From: Vibrio atypicus
Lineage (GTDB): Bacteria; Pseudomonadota; Gammaproteobacteria; Enterobacterales; Vibrionaceae
DNA: 64,000 nucleotides
Reading direction: 5' to 3'
Assembly (NCBI RefSeq): GCF_009811315.1
Contig: NZ_BLID01000004.1
Coordinates: 248,001-312,000 of the forward strand
A model generated the notes under the pieces. The model did not search any database. It was given only the letters and a program-made list of their open reading frames with translations, and had not been told where the DNA came from. The position numbers and the translations under genes are program-made. This document shows, piece by piece, positions 1-9,771 of this stretch (positions within the stretch are counted from its first letter, which is position 1; the number at the start of each line of letters is the position of its first letter).

Positions 1-311
1 AAATCGACTTCTCAACTAAGCTGGTTGCAATCTTTGGTTGTGGTGACCAAGAAGATTACGCAGAGTACTTCTGTGACGCTATGGGCACTGTACGCGATAT
101 CGTGGAAGCGAAAGGCGGCACTATCCTTGGCTACACATCAACAGATGGCTACGAATTTGAAGCGTCTAAAGGTCTTGTTGAAGGCGATGACTCTCAATTC
201 GTTGGTCTATGTATCGATGAAGATCGTCAACCAGAACTCACCGAAGAGCGTGTTAACAGCTGGTGTAAACAGATTCACGAAGAGATGTGTCTAGCTGAGC
301 TAGAAGACTAA
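1..311 (+). CDS. fldA: Flavodoxin FldA, C-terminal part (5' end outside window)
   Basis: This is the C-terminal ~102 residues of a long-chain flavodoxin, the FMN-binding electron carrier of the cytoplasm; the first complete codon is at base 3. The segment FGCGDQEDYAEYFCDA (about residues 10-25 of the visible part) is the flavodoxin signature around the second FMN loop, and VGLCIDEDRQPELT near the end is typical of FldA. The protein ends normally at a TAA and is followed by a strong hairpin. The downstream neighbours (DUF4442 gene on the other strand, then fur) fit the fldA-fur linkage of gamma-proteobacteria. Nothing is odd apart from truncation by the window edge. Confidence 0.95.
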   Translation, partial: IDFSTKLVAIFGCGDQEDYAEYFCDAMGTVRDIVEAKGGTILGYTSTDGYEFEASKGLVEGDDSQFVGLCIDEDRQPELTEERVNSWCKQIHEEMCLAELED

Positions 312-324
312 GCATCACTTTGAA

Positions 325-355
325 CAAAAAAACCTCCGCTTTCGGAGGTTTTTTT
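325..355. terminator. Bidirectional terminator between fldA and the DUF4442 gene
   Basis: Perfect 8-bp stem AACCTCCG/CGGAGGTT with a CTTT loop, an A-run before it and a T-run after it, so it can end transcription from both convergent genes. The last codons of the minus-strand gene touch its T-run. Confidence 0.85.
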
Positions 356-854
356 ATGCCGTTTGTTCTTCTACGTCTTCTCGGTATTTCGGTTTTTTAC
401 GCACGTACAACTTACGTTGCACCTCTGAGACGACATTGCCCTGCTTGTCTTTGACATGGATAACAAACTCAGGAAAGCACTTCTCACCATTGGCCGTTTG
501 GCGAATAATCTCTTCGACTTGCTCTAATGGCACAATAAAGTCCGCATACAAATCACTTTGACCGGGTTTGATAAAGTTAATACTCGCCTCTTTGTCCCAA
601 ACGAAATACTGCTCACCTAAAATCCCCATTAGCATTAGCGAATAAACAGGATCTGTGAGAGAGAAAATGCTGCCGCCATATTGAGTCCGGTTGGCATTTT
701 TGTTCCACCATCGTAGCTTCAGCTTCATTTTTACTTCACGGAAATCATCGCTAATTGAGAGGATTTTTATTCCCGCCCCCCAAAATGGAGGCCAACTATT
801 CAAGGCAAACTTCACTATATTTGGCTTGTAGATTTTGGACATCCAACTTCCCAT
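354..854 (-). CDS. DUF4442 hotdog-fold protein (thioesterase-like)
   Basis: A 166-residue protein matching the DUF4442 family, a hotdog-fold group related to acyl-CoA thioesterases (as in the YiiD C-terminal domain). Visible marks are the N-terminal NSWPPFWGAGIKI and the RWWNKNANRTQYGGSIFSLTDP segment, where a hotdog protein carries its active-site helix. No signal peptide or membrane segment is seen. A second ATG at 842 is an alternative start (162 residues); the first is preceded by AGGGA and the second by GGGAAG, so the choice is open. It is convergent with fldA and divergent from fur. Substrate is unknown; family membership is inferred from memory of the family pattern. Confidence 0.75.
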   Translation of the reverse strand: MGSWMSKIYKPNIVKFALNSWPPFWGAGIKILSISDDFREVKMKLKLRWWNKNANRTQYGGSIFSLTDPVYSLMLMGILGEQYFVWDKEASINFIKPGQSDLYADFIVPLEQVEEIIRQTANGEKCFPEFVIHVKDKQGNVVSEVQRKLYVRKKPKYREDVEEQTA

Positions 855-972
855 TCAAATATCCCTGTATAAATATGAACAATGTTACACAATTGTAACT
901 GGTTAGACCTCTAATATCAGTGACCTAACACGAGTTTACAAAAAATCCCTAGTAACCCTTTGAAGTTCGTGG

Positions 973-1001
973 TTTATTGTTGTCTTGTAGTGCCCTATAA
1001 T
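973..1001 (+). promoter_or_regulatory. Candidate sigma-70 promoter of fur
   Basis: TATAAT at 996-1001 with TTTATT 17 bp upstream (973-978). The -10 is perfect, the -35 weak. It lies about 50 bases before the fur start codon. A clear Fur box is not visible beside it. Confidence 0.5.
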
Positions 1002-1053
1002 GTTAGGAATATTGAATTCTGTTAATTACTGCAGATCATCAACAGGAAAGTAT

Positions 1054-1503
1054 ATGTCAGATAATAACCAAGCGCTTAAGGATGCTGGTCTAAAGGTAAC
1101 CCTTCCTAGACTCAAAATTTTAGAAGTACTACAGCAGCCTGAATGCCAACATATTAGCGCTGAAGATCTATATAAGAAGCTGATTGATCTAGGGGAAGAG
1201 ATCGGTCTTGCTACTGTGTATCGCGTATTGAACCAATTTGATGATGCAGGTATTGTGACTCGCCATCACTTTGAGGGCGGTAAATCAGTATTTGAACTAT
1301 CAACTCAACATCACCACGACCACCTAGTGTGCCTTGACTGTGGTGAAGTGATTGAGTTCTCTGATGACTTGATTGAAGAGCGTCAGAAAGAGATCGCGGC
1401 TAAATACAATGTAACCCTAACCAACCACAGCTTGTACCTTTACGGTAAATGCGGTGATGGGACATGTAAAGAAAACCCAGACGCACACAAAGCTAAGAAA
1501 TAA
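1054..1503 (+). CDS. fur: Ferric uptake regulator Fur
   Basis: A 149-residue Fur repressor, the Fe(II)-dependent dimeric DNA-binding protein that controls iron uptake genes. The N-terminal winged helix covers about residues 10-80 (GLATVYRVLNQF is the recognition helix area). The metal sites are visible: HHHDH at 86-90, the CxxC pair C93/C96, and a second Cys pair C133/C138. The ATG at 1054 is chosen because it follows AGGAAAG at the right distance and gives the usual Fur N-terminus MSDNNQALKDAGLK; an in-frame ATG at 1000 would overlap the -10 element. A strong terminator follows directly. Confidence 0.97.
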   Translation: MSDNNQALKDAGLKVTLPRLKILEVLQQPECQHISAEDLYKKLIDLGEEIGLATVYRVLNQFDDAGIVTRHHFEGGKSVFELSTQHHHDHLVCLDCGEVIEFSDDLIEERQKEIAAKYNVTLTNHSLYLYGKCGDGTCKENPDAHKAKK

Positions 1504-1505
1504 AG

Positions 1506-1531
1506 AAAAAGCCGCTCATGCGGCTTTTTTA
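1506..1531 (+). terminator. fur terminator
   Basis: GCCGC-TCAT-GCGGC stem flanked by AAAAA and a T6 run, immediately after the fur stop codon. Confidence 0.85.
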
Positions 1532-1560
1532 ATAACGTCATATCTGCGAGTTCAACGCAA

Positions 1561-1590
1561 AAAAATGCCAGTCAAGTGACTGGCATTTTT
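1561..1590. terminator. glnS terminator (bidirectional)
   Basis: Perfect 14-bp inverted repeat with A-run and T-run ends around a 2-base centre (AAAAATGCCAGTCA and its complement). It lies just downstream of glnS, which is on the minus strand, and backs up the fur terminator. Confidence 0.88.
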
Positions 1591-1607
1591 ATAACGATTA
1601 ATCGCAA

Positions 1608-3278
1608 TTATTTTGCTTCAATCTTTGCCCATGTATCACGTAGGCCTACAGTACGGTTAAATACCAAAGCGTCAGCTTTAGAGTCTTTTACGTCTGCACA
1701 GAAGTAACCCATACGCTCAAACTGGAAGCCCTTTTCTGCTTCCGCATTTGCTAGGCTCGGCTCAACAAAACCGTTTAACTTAACCAATGAATCAGGGTTA
1801 ATTGTTTCAGCAAAGTTATCCGCTGCAGCAGGGTTAGCCACAGTGAATAGACGATCGTATAGACGAATTTCAGCAGGTAAACCTTTATCAGCCGATACCC
1901 AGTGGATAACGCCTTTAACTTTGCGGCCATCTTCTGGGTTCTTGCCTAATGTATCAGCATCGTAAGTACAGAAGATCGTTGTGATATTGCCTTCTGCATC
2001 TTTCTCGATACGCTCAGCTTTAATCACATACGCACCACGAAGGCGAACTTCTTTACCTAAAACAAGACGCTTGTACTTCTTGTTTGCTTCTTCACGAAAG
2101 TCTTCACGCTCAATCCAAACTTCACGAGTAAACGGTACTTCACGCTCGCCCATCTCAGGTTTGTTCGGGTGATTTGCTACTGTCAGCGTTTCAACCTTAT
2201 CCGCATCAAAGTTTTCAATCACAATCTTAACAGGATCAAGAACGGCCATTGCACGTGGTGCATTTTCGTTTAGGTCATCACGAATACAAGATTCTAGAGA
2301 GCCCATCTCAATCATATTGTCTTGCTTAGTTACACCAATACGCTTACAGAATTCACGGATAGACGCAGGAGTAAAACCACGACGACGCAAGCCAGAAACT
2401 GTCGGCATTCGTGGGTCATCCCAACCGTCAACCAAGTTTTCTGTCACAAGTTGGTTTAGCTTACGCTTAGACATCACTGTGTATTCAAGATTTAGGCGAC
2501 TAAACTCGTACTGACGAGGTTGGCAGTCAATCGTGATGTTATCCAGCACCCAATCGTAAAGACGACGGTTGTCTTGGAACTCTAGCGTACAGATAGAGTG
2601 CGTAATGCCCTCCAACGCATCAGAGATACAGTGTGTGAAATCGTACATTGGGTAAATGCACCACTTATCACCTGTCTGATGATGCTCCGCAAAACGAACA
2701 CGATATAGAACAGGATCGCGCAGTACGATGAAAGACGACGCTAGGTCAATCTTAGCTCGTAGACATGCTTTACCTTCTTCGAAACCACCGTCACGCATTT
2801 TTTCAAACAGCGCTAGGTTTTCTTCAGGCGTACGATCACGGTACGGGCTTGGCTTACCTGGCTGGGTAAGTGTGCCACGGTACTCACGGATCTGCTCAGG
2901 ACTTAGCTCTTCAACGTACGCTAAGCCTTTGTTAATTAATTCCACTGCGTAGCCGTATAGCTTGTCGAAGTAGTTTGATGAGTAACATACTTCACCATCC
3001 CACTCGAAGCCTAACCAGCTCACATCATTCTTAATTGACTCAACGTATTCAACGTCTTCTTTTTCTGGGTTAGTGTCATCAAAACGAAGGTTACACTTAC
3101 CCTGGTAGTCCTGAGCAATACCAAAGTTCAAGCAAATTGACTTAGCGTGACCGATATGCAGATAACCATTTGGCTCTGGCGGGAAACGAGTATGCACGCT
3201 TGTGTGTGTACCATCCGCTAAATCTTTATCGATGATTTGGCGAATGAAATTCGATGGACGAGCCTCAGCTTCACTCAT
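1608..3278 (-). CDS. glnS: Glutaminyl-tRNA synthetase
   Basis: A 556-residue class I aminoacyl-tRNA synthetase that charges tRNA-Gln; the E. coli enzyme has 554 residues. The class I HIGH motif is at residues 41-44 ([15 protein letters not shown]) and the KMSKS equivalent appears as VMSKRKL near residue 270. The Rossmann catalytic half is followed by the two beta-barrels that read the anticodon, ending DTWAKIEAK. The start is the ATG followed by [15 protein letters not shown], a typical GlnS N-terminus. It is monocistronic between fur and nagE, both ends closed by hairpins. Confidence 0.97.
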   Translation of the reverse strand: MSEAEARPSNFIRQIIDKDLADGTHTSVHTRFPPEPNGYLHIGHAKSICLNFGIAQDYQGKCNLRFDDTNPEKEDVEYVESIKNDVSWLGFEWDGEVCYSSNYFDKLYGYAVELINKGLAYVEELSPEQIREYRGTLTQPGKPSPYRDRTPEENLALFEKMRDGGFEEGKACLRAKIDLASSFIVLRDPVLYRVRFAEHHQTGDKWCIYPMYDFTHCISDALEGITHSICTLEFQDNRRLYDWVLDNITIDCQPRQYEFSRLNLEYTVMSKRKLNQLVTENLVDGWDDPRMPTVSGLRRRGFTPASIREFCKRIGVTKQDNMIEMGSLESCIRDDLNENAPRAMAVLDPVKIVIENFDADKVETLTVANHPNKPEMGEREVPFTREVWIEREDFREEANKKYKRLVLGKEVRLRGAYVIKAERIEKDAEGNITTIFCTYDADTLGKNPEDGRKVKGVIHWVSADKGLPAEIRLYDRLFTVANPAAADNFAETINPDSLVKLNGFVEPSLANAEAEKGFQFERMGYFCADVKDSKADALVFNRTVGLRDTWAKIEAK

Positions 3279-3492
3279 CTATAGCACCTCAATTGTTGTA
3301 GTATTGTTCAGATAATTCTTAACTGTGACGGTATCATTAGCCGCCAAGTACATAACGTCTAATGATCCACAATTCTCTACCAATACACAACTACAACCGA
3401 AGCTTAATTCGCAAATAATCGTCGAATTATCTTCCCATCATTCAAAAGATGGTTAGCTTTTCAGCGATTCCGCTTTGTTTTTCTCTAAACAC

Positions 3493-3518
3493 AAAAAAGC
3501 CTCCCGAAGGAGGCTTTT
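3493..3518 (-). terminator. nagE terminator
   Basis: GCCTCC-CGAA-GGAGGC hairpin with an A6 run on its left side, which becomes a U-run in the minus-strand transcript leaving nagE. Confidence 0.85.
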
Positions 3519-3545
3519 ATTACTTACCTGTTTAACCAGAGGTTA

Positions 3546-5117
3546 CTAAGGAAGTTTTACATCAGATAGGTCTTCGTTAACACCGATTGCTTTCATTTCG
3601 CCAGCAACGATTTCAGCTAGAGGACCAAGGATAACTTGAAGGTTGTTCTCACCTAGTTTAACAACACCTTTAGCACCAAGCTTCTTAAGAACAGCTTCGT
3701 CAGCTACAGAGCGGTCTTTCAGTGTAAGACGTAGACGAGTGATACAAGCATCGATAGAAGTTAGGTTGCTGTGACCACCTAGAGCTTTTAGGTATTGACG
3801 CGCTAGGTCACCTTTTGGAGCGTCACCAGCTGGAGCTGCTGCACCTTCTTCATCGTCTTCACGACCTGGCGATTTCAGGTTGAAAGCGCGGATTGCGAAG
3901 CTAAATGTGAAGAAGTATAGAGCACCAAATGCTAGACCGATTAGTAGTAGCGTGAATGGTTTAGTTGCTAGACCCCAGTTCAATACGAAGTCGATAAGAC
4001 CTGCAGAGAAACCAAAGCCGTGTAGCGTACCAAACATGTTAGCAACAACTAGAGACAGACCAGTAAACACAGCGTGCATTGCGTATAGTGCAGGCGCTAG
4101 GAATACGAACATGAATTCTAGTGGCTCTGTGATACCTGTTAGGAATGAACAGAAACCTACTGAGAATAGAGCACCACCAACTTGGCTACGTTTTTCAGCT
4201 GGAGCTGCTAGGTACATTGCTAGAGCTGCACCTGGTAGACCAAACATCATAACTGGGAAGAAGCCGTTCATGAATACGCCAGCGCCTTTGTCGCCACCGA
4301 AGTAACGGTGTAGGTCACCAGATTTAACTGTTTCAGTTACTTCTTTAACAGTTGCAGTGATTTCTGGAGTTACAGAGTTAGCGAATTCGAATGTGTGAGC
4401 TTGACCAACAACAAGAGTCTTAGCTAGAGCTGGGTCTACACAAAGCTGTTGGATAGCAGGAAGAGCTTGACCTGCAGCTTGAGCACCAGTAACTAGAACT
4501 TCTTGACACGTACCCATACCAAACCAGAAGTATGAGTTAAGAACGTGGTGAAGACCTACAGGGATAAGTGCACGGTTAAGAGTACCGTATACGAATTGAC
4601 CGATAGCGCCAGAAGTAGAAACTGCGTGTGCTAGTGCGTCAAGACCACTTTGGATGCCTGGCCATACAACACCTGCAACAGCACCTGCAACTAGCGAGAA
4701 TAGGCCGGCCATGATCGGTACTAAACGTTTGCCAGAGAAGAATGCCAACCACTCAGGAAGACGTGTTGCATGGAAAGCGTTGTAAGAGTGACCAGCAATG
4801 ATACCAGCGATGATACCACCGAAGAATGACATGTTAATGTCAGCGTTAATTGTTGTAGCCGTTGCTGTTAGTACGAAGTACGCAACTGCACCAGCTAGGC
4901 CTGCAGCACCTTGGCCATCTTTAGATAGACCGATAGCGATACCAAGACCGAAAAGAAGTGGTAGTTGACCGAAGATTGCTCCACCAGCTTGCGCCATAAA
5001 TGGAATATCTAACAGGTCGCCTTGACCTAAACGTAGTAAAAGCGCCGCAACTGGAAGCGTTGCGATAGGAAGCATAAGAGCTTTACCTAACTTTTGCGCA
5101 TATCCAAGAATATTCAC
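3546..5117 (-). CDS. nagE: PTS N-acetylglucosamine transporter, EIICB
   Basis: A 523-residue phosphotransferase permease that takes up N-acetylglucosamine and phosphorylates it to GlcNAc-6-P. The membrane EIIC domain covers about residues 1-380 (start MNILGYAQKLGKALMLPIA, and the conserved GITEPLEFMFVF). An EIIB domain follows after an acidic linker, with the phosphorylated cysteine at C458 in SIDACITRLRLTL. There is no EIIA domain, unlike E. coli NagE (~650 residues), so the phosphate must come from a separate EIIA such as Crr. It is divergent from nagA-nagC across a 483-bp region holding NagC and CRP sites, as expected for a regulon opened by GlcNAc-6-P. Confidence 0.95.
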   Translation of the reverse strand: MNILGYAQKLGKALMLPIATLPVAALLLRLGQGDLLDIPFMAQAGGAIFGQLPLLFGLGIAIGLSKDGQGAAGLAGAVAYFVLTATATTINADINMSFFGGIIAGIIAGHSYNAFHATRLPEWLAFFSGKRLVPIMAGLFSLVAGAVAGVVWPGIQSGLDALAHAVSTSGAIGQFVYGTLNRALIPVGLHHVLNSYFWFGMGTCQEVLVTGAQAAGQALPAIQQLCVDPALAKTLVVGQAHTFEFANSVTPEITATVKEVTETVKSGDLHRYFGGDKGAGVFMNGFFPVMMFGLPGAALAMYLAAPAEKRSQVGGALFSVGFCSFLTGITEPLEFMFVFLAPALYAMHAVFTGLSLVVANMFGTLHGFGFSAGLIDFVLNWGLATKPFTLLLIGLAFGALYFFTFSFAIRAFNLKSPGREDDEEGAAAPAGDAPKGDLARQYLKALGGHSNLTSIDACITRLRLTLKDRSVADEAVLKKLGAKGVVKLGENNLQVILGPLAEIVAGEMKAIGVNEDLSDVKLP

Positions 5118-5202
5118 CTTAAGTTCCCCCTATAGGATTTTTAGTATTTTGGTCGAGCCACTTTTTTTAGTCGCTCAATTTAGTCGAGTTCAGTTTATGA
5201 CA

Positions 5203-5224
5203 TTAATTTTGCTCCGCAAATTAA
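5203..5224. promoter_or_regulatory. Candidate NagC operator upstream of nagE
   Basis: TTAATTTTGC-TCC-GCAAATTAA is a near-perfect palindrome of the NagC type (AT-rich arms around a GC step). It lies ~86 bp before the nagE start. Inferred by resemblance to the E. coli nagE operator. Confidence 0.6.
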
Positions 5225-5234
5225 AACCTCATCA

Positions 5235-5254
5235 TTTGTGATCCTAATCACCAG
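5235..5254. promoter_or_regulatory. Candidate CRP site, nagE/nagA region
   Basis: TTTGTGATCCTAATCACCAG contains TGTGA-N6-TCACC, one base from the CRP consensus TGTGA-N6-TCACA. cAMP-CRP activation of nagE is known in enterics; here it is inferred from the site. Confidence 0.6.
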
Positions 5255-5490
5255 AAACAGTCAATATGGGAGGTTTTTGCTAGCGAGATCATAAAACTTA
5301 TTTTACAATACAAAAAAATAGCACTCATCGGATAAAATTCGCAGTATCCTCTGGGCATTATTAGAGGCTTCAAGTGTTGCCGAGCAACGTCTTAGATAAC
5401 GAAAATGCTCTGGCTCGTGTTACCATCAGTACACGCTTCATCAGCTTGAATACTCAGCGTAGAGAGAATTATTTTTCCGCTTGCTAAAGA

Positions 5491-5512
5491 TATTTTGCGA
5501 TCTAATTGAAGT
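5491..5512. promoter_or_regulatory. Second candidate NagC operator, upstream of nagA
   Basis: TATTTTGCGATCTAATTGAA resembles the NagC box core TTTGCGAT-ACGAATT. It lies ~90 bp before nagA and ~288 bp from the first operator, an arrangement that in E. coli allows a repression loop between nagE and nagB. The match is weaker than at 5203-5224. Confidence 0.4.
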
Positions 5513-5600
5513 TTAAAAATAAAGTCTTAATAAAGACGCAATTGCTTCGGATTAGAGGTCTAAAAAGTATTAAGAATCTAAAGATAAGGATTAGCTAACC

Positions 5601-6737
5601 ATGTATGCGCTAACTAACTGTAAAATCTACACAGGTAACGACGTTCTAGTTGACCATGCTGTGATCATTAAGAACGAACTGATCGAAACAGTTTGTCCTC
5701 TTACTGAGCTTCCAGAAGGCATTGAGATTCGTGACCTAAACGGTGCCAATCTGAGCCCAGGCTTCATTGACCTACAATTGAATGGTTGTGGTGGTGTGAT
5801 GCTTAACGATGAGATTACAGCTGAAACGATGCAGATCATGCACGAAGCTAACCTTAAATCAGGCTGTACAAGTTTCCTGCCAACGCTAATCACCTCTTCA
5901 GATGAAGATATGCGTCAAGCTGTTGCAGCAGCTCGTGACTACCACGCGAAATACCAAAACCAGTCACTAGGCCTACACCTTGAAGGTCCTTACTTGAATG
6001 TGGCGAAAAAAGGCATTCACAGTGTTGATTACATTCGCCCATCTGATGACAGCATGATCGACTTCATGTGTGACAACGCAGATCTTATCGCCAAGGTAAC
6101 ACTCGCACCTGAGCACAACGAACCGTCTCACATTGAACGTTTAAAAAACGCTGGCATTGTTGTTTCTATCGGTCACACTAACGCAACTTACGCTGAAGCG
6201 CGTCGAGGCTTCGATGCTGGTATTACTTTCGCAACTCACCTATTCAACGCGATGACCCCTATGGTCGGTCGTGAACCTGGTGTTGTTGGCGCAATCTATG
6301 ATACTCCGGACGTATACGCTGGCATCATCGCGGATGGTTTCCACGTTGACTATGCAAACATCCGTATCGCTCACAAAATTAAGGGTGAAAAATTAGTATT
6401 AGTGACCGATGCCACAGCTCCTGCAGGCGCTGACATGGATTACTTTATTTTTGTAGGTAAGAAAGTATATTACCGTGATGGTAAGTGTGTTGATGAAAAT
6501 GGCACACTTGGCGGCTCAGCACTCACTATGATTGAAGCAGTTCAAAATACAGTTGAGCACGTCGGTATCGCTCTGGACGAAGCACTGCGCATGGCTACTC
6601 TGTATCCTGCGAAAGCAATCGGTATGGATCAAAAACTAGGCCGTATTAAGAAAGGCATGGTGGCGAACCTTACTGTATTTGATCGTGACTTCAACGTCCA
6701 AGCGACTGTTGTTAACGGACAATACGAGCAAAATTAA
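5601..6737 (+). CDS. nagA: N-acetylglucosamine-6-phosphate deacetylase
   Basis: A 378-residue amidohydrolase that converts GlcNAc-6-P to GlcN-6-P and acetate, the first committed step after nagE uptake. The metal and catalytic residues are visible: E128 in HLEGPYLN, H192 in IGHTNATY, H213 in THLFNAM, and the catalytic D270 in VLVTDATAP. The start ATG follows AAGGATTAG. It is the first gene of a two-gene operon: nagC begins 2 bases after its stop. No nagB (GlcN-6-P deaminase) is next to it, as often in vibrios where nagB lies elsewhere; that is from general knowledge and cannot be checked here. Confidence 0.96.
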   Translation: MYALTNCKIYTGNDVLVDHAVIIKNELIETVCPLTELPEGIEIRDLNGANLSPGFIDLQLNGCGGVMLNDEITAETMQIMHEANLKSGCTSFLPTLITSSDEDMRQAVAAARDYHAKYQNQSLGLHLEGPYLNVAKKGIHSVDYIRPSDDSMIDFMCDNADLIAKVTLAPEHNEPSHIERLKNAGIVVSIGHTNATYAEARRGFDAGITFATHLFNAMTPMVGREPGVVGAIYDTPDVYAGIIADGFHVDYANIRIAHKIKGEKLVLVTDATAPAGADMDYFIFVGKKVYYRDGKCVDENGTLGGSALTMIEAVQNTVEHVGIALDEALRMATLYPAKAIGMDQKLGRIKKGMVANLTVFDRDFNVQATVVNGQYEQN

Positions 6738-6739
6738 GA

Positions 6740-7954
6740 ATGAATGGCGGACAAATAGGTAACGTAGATTTAGTAAAACAACTAAATAGTGCAGCAGTTT
6801 ACAGACTGATCGACCAGCAAGGTCCTATCTCCAGGATTCAAGTTGCCGATGTCAGTCAACTGGCGCCTGCAAGTGTTACAAAAATTACCCGCCAATTACT
6901 AGAGCGCGGCCTAATCAAAGAGGTCGCGCAACAAGCTTCTACAGGTGGACGACGCGCAATATCTCTTACAACAGAGGTTGAGCCATTCCATTCTGTAGCA
7001 GTTCGTATCGGGCGAGATTACATCCAATTCAGCTTGTATAACTTGGGTGGCAAAGAGCTCGCTTCTGATTACACTGAGTTTTTCTACACGACTCAAGAAG
7101 AGTTGGTCGATGGCCTACTCTCTCATCTAAAGCAGTTTATTGCAGCGAATCACAACACTATCAATCAGATGATTGCGATTGGTATTTCACTACCTGGCTT
7201 GGTCAACCCTGAAACAGGTGTCGTTGAGTACATGCCAAATATCACCATCGATAACTTGGGCTTAGCGGAATTAGTGCGTAACACGTTCCACGTACAATGT
7301 TTCGTAGGTAACGATGTTCGCGGTATGGCATTAGCTGAACACTATTTTGGCGCGAGTAAAGATTGCCAAGATTCTATCTTAGTCAGCGTTCACCGCGGTA
7401 CGGGTGCAGGTATTATCGTCAACGGCCAAGTCTTTTTAGGTTTTAACCGCAACGTAGGTGAAATTGGTCACATTCAAATCGACCCTCTCGGCGAGCAGTG
7501 CCAATGTGGTAACTTCGGTTGTTTGGAAACAGTTGCCGCAAACCCTGCCATTGTTGAGCGCGTAAACAAACTGATTGCTCAAGGGTACGAGTCTAGCTTA
7601 ACAACTCTGGACTCTATTACGATTGGTGATGTCTGTGAACATGCTAATCTGGGTGATGAATTAGCAAAACAAAGTTTAGTGCGAGTTGGTAACCAATTAG
7701 GTAAAGCCATCGCTATTACCATCAACTTGTTCAACCCACAGAAAGTGATCATTGCAGGTAATATTACTCAATGTGAAGAGATCGTATTTCCAGCGATTCG
7801 ACGCAACGTTGAAAACCAATCTCTCACAACTTTCCATAGTGACTTACCGATTGTCGCATCACAAATTGATAAGCAGCCTACGCTAGGTGCGTTTGCGATG
7901 ATCAAACGTGCTATGTTAAACGGCGTTTTGTTACAAAAATTACTCGAAGACTGA
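6740..7954 (+). CDS. nagC: ROK-family repressor NagC
   Basis: A 404-residue ROK transcription factor, the repressor of the nag/chitin genes whose inducer is GlcNAc-6-P. A winged helix-turn-helix lies at about residues 17-65 (PISRIQVADVSQLAPASVTKITRQLLERGLI). The sugar-kinase-like fold carries the ROK zinc site: H244 and C254/C256/C261 in CQCGNFGCLE. It starts 2 bases after nagA and so is co-transcribed; this makes the operon self-controlled through the operators before nagA/nagE. A terminator hairpin follows at 7986. Confidence 0.95.
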   Translation: MNGGQIGNVDLVKQLNSAAVYRLIDQQGPISRIQVADVSQLAPASVTKITRQLLERGLIKEVAQQASTGGRRAISLTTEVEPFHSVAVRIGRDYIQFSLYNLGGKELASDYTEFFYTTQEELVDGLLSHLKQFIAANHNTINQMIAIGISLPGLVNPETGVVEYMPNITIDNLGLAELVRNTFHVQCFVGNDVRGMALAEHYFGASKDCQDSILVSVHRGTGAGIIVNGQVFLGFNRNVGEIGHIQIDPLGEQCQCGNFGCLETVAANPAIVERVNKLIAQGYESSLTTLDSITIGDVCEHANLGDELAKQSLVRVGNQLGKAIAITINLFNPQKVIIAGNITQCEEIVFPAIRRNVENQSLTTFHSDLPIVASQIDKQPTLGAFAMIKRAMLNGVLLQKLLED

Positions 7955-7985
7955 TCGCCTAAGCAATTAGTTGAGTTAGAATAGT

Positions 7986-8017
7986 GGGCTATGTCGTCAG
8001 ACATGGCCCTCTTTTTT
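7986..8017 (+). terminator. nagC terminator
   Basis: GGGC-T-ATGTC-GTCA-GACAT-G-GCCC hairpin followed by CTCTTTTTT; one internal mismatch. It ends 20 bases before the next start codon. Confidence 0.75.
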
Positions 8018-8037
8018 AGGATAGAACACAAATAAAT

Positions 8038-9627
8038 ATGGAACTCATTTTAATCTCAACCGCTTTCTTAGCTGGTTTTCTTTCGCTGAAATGCAACCTT
8101 CCTCCGCTGGTGGGCTTTTTGCTCGCGGGGTTTGGACTGCACGCCTTTGGTTTTCAAACCAACGACACCATCATCACGCTCGCTGATCTAGGTGTTACAC
8201 TGTTGCTGTTTACCATCGGCCTTAAACTCGATATCAAAACGCTGTTATCCAAAGAGATATGGGCAGGCGCGACAATACACAATCTTTTGTCGACCCTTTT
8301 GTTTAGTGCCGCTTTATTCTGCTTCAAATATCTGGGCATCAGCTCACTGGCTGCTATGTCAACTGAACAGATTGTTCTGTTAGGCTTTGCGCTATCCTTC
8401 TCTAGCACCGTATTTGCGGTCAAATCTTTACAAGAGAAAGGTGAACTTAATGCTACCTATGGCACCATCGCAATCGGTATTTTGGTCATGCAGGATATTT
8501 TTGCCGTGGTGTTCTTAACAGCATCAACAGGCAAACTCCCAGAGTGGTACGCCATCGCCCTCTTTGCTCTACCTCTGCTGCGTCCTCTATTCTTCCGCTT
8601 GCTTGAATGGGTGGGACACGGCGAGATGTTGGTCCTATTTGGCATCTTCTTCGCATTAGTTGTCGGCGCCGGTCTATTCGAGTTAGTCGGCATGAAGCCA
8701 GATTTAGGCGCACTGATTCTAGGTATGATGCTTGCGGGTCATAAAAAAGCGTCTGAGCTATCCAAATCCCTATTTAATTTGAAAGAGCTGTTCTTAGTCT
8801 GTTTCTTCTTGAATATAGGTCTGTCTGAACAACCAACTCTGTCGGGTTTTGCATTAGCGATTCTGTTTATGCTGCTGCTACCACTTAAGGGGATTTTGTA
8901 CTTTGTTGTTTTGAACACCTTTAAGTTCCGAGTACGCACCTCACTACTCGCCTCTTTGTGCCTATTTAATTTCAGTGAGTTTGGCCTCATTGTGGGTGGT
9001 TTAGCATTTAAGATGGGGTGGATGAGTGGTGATATCCTAGTGGCACTTGCGATGGCAGTATCGATCTCATTCGTATTATCGGCGCCAATTAACCGCTATG
9101 GTCATAAGATTTACCAGCGTTCTAGTCGTTGGCTAAAAGAAACCGCCGCAGAAAACCTTAATCTTCGCGATCAATTGATCAATCCAGGTCACGCTCAAAT
9201 CTTAATTTTGGGTATGGGCCGTATTGGCACAGGTGCTTATGATGAGTTGCGTACTCGCTACGGCAAGATCAGTTTAGGTATAGAAGTACGAGAAGAAGCA
9301 GCAAAAGAGCATAAAGCACAAGGCCGTAATGTCATTTCAGGCGATGCGACCGACCCGGATTTTTGGGAACGTATTCTCGATACGGCCAATGTAAAACTGG
9401 TTCTACTCGCAATGCCACACCACCAAGGTAACCAAATCGCATTGGAGCAACTGCAACGCCGTAACTTCCAAGGCCAAATCGCAGCAATCGCTGAATACCC
9501 AGATCAACTTGAAACTCTCATTGAAGATGGCGTTGATGCCGCATTCAACATCTACAATGAGGCAGGAAGCGGGTTTGCTCGCCACGTATGTGAGCAGTTA
9601 AAACCAGAGTTCAACGCTCCAAAATAA
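8038..9627 (+). CDS. CPA2-family cation:proton antiporter with TrkA-N domain
   Basis: A 529-residue integral membrane antiporter of the KefB/YbaL type. The N-terminal ~375 residues are a run of about 12 hydrophobic helices typical of Na+/H+ exchanger domains (LPPLVGFLLAGFGLHAFGF and the AFALSFSSTVFAVK-like stretch). A cytoplasmic Rossmann domain follows, with the nucleotide-binding motif LGMGRIGTGAYDEL near residue 392, as in TrkA-N/RCK-type regulators. No glutathione-gated KefC features can be asserted, and the ion (K+ or Na+) cannot be told. It is separated from nagC by a terminator and followed by its own, so it is monocistronic. Confidence 0.88.
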   Translation: MELILISTAFLAGFLSLKCNLPPLVGFLLAGFGLHAFGFQTNDTIITLADLGVTLLLFTIGLKLDIKTLLSKEIWAGATIHNLLSTLLFSAALFCFKYLGISSLAAMSTEQIVLLGFALSFSSTVFAVKSLQEKGELNATYGTIAIGILVMQDIFAVVFLTASTGKLPEWYAIALFALPLLRPLFFRLLEWVGHGEMLVLFGIFFALVVGAGLFELVGMKPDLGALILGMMLAGHKKASELSKSLFNLKELFLVCFFLNIGLSEQPTLSGFALAILFMLLLPLKGILYFVVLNTFKFRVRTSLLASLCLFNFSEFGLIVGGLAFKMGWMSGDILVALAMAVSISFVLSAPINRYGHKIYQRSSRWLKETAAENLNLRDQLINPGHAQILILGMGRIGTGAYDELRTRYGKISLGIEVREEAAKEHKAQGRNVISGDATDPDFWERILDTANVKLVLLAMPHHQGNQIALEQLQRRNFQGQIAAIAEYPDQLETLIEDGVDAAFNIYNEAGSGFARHVCEQLKPEFNAPK

Positions 9628-9634
9628 CCTCTCT

Positions 9635-9663
9635 AAGGGCTATCAAATTCGATAGCCCTTTCA
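9635..9663 (+). terminator. Antiporter gene terminator
   Basis: Perfect 10-bp stem AAGGGCTATC/GATAGCCCTT with a 6-base loop, 8 bases after the stop codon, followed by TTCATT. Confidence 0.85.
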
Positions 9664-9771
9664 TTCTTCGCTCACAAAACAAACAAAACACAGATTCCAT
9701 TCACCAAAAGTCAATTTTTATTAGATATTATTTACCGACAAGTACTTTTTAGTATTTTTTTAATCAATCAC

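Noticed and set aside
3880..4305. 141-codon open frame antisense to nagE.
   Set aside because: It lies wholly inside a conserved gene; long antisense frames are a by-product of codon usage here, with no ribosome site or independent signal.
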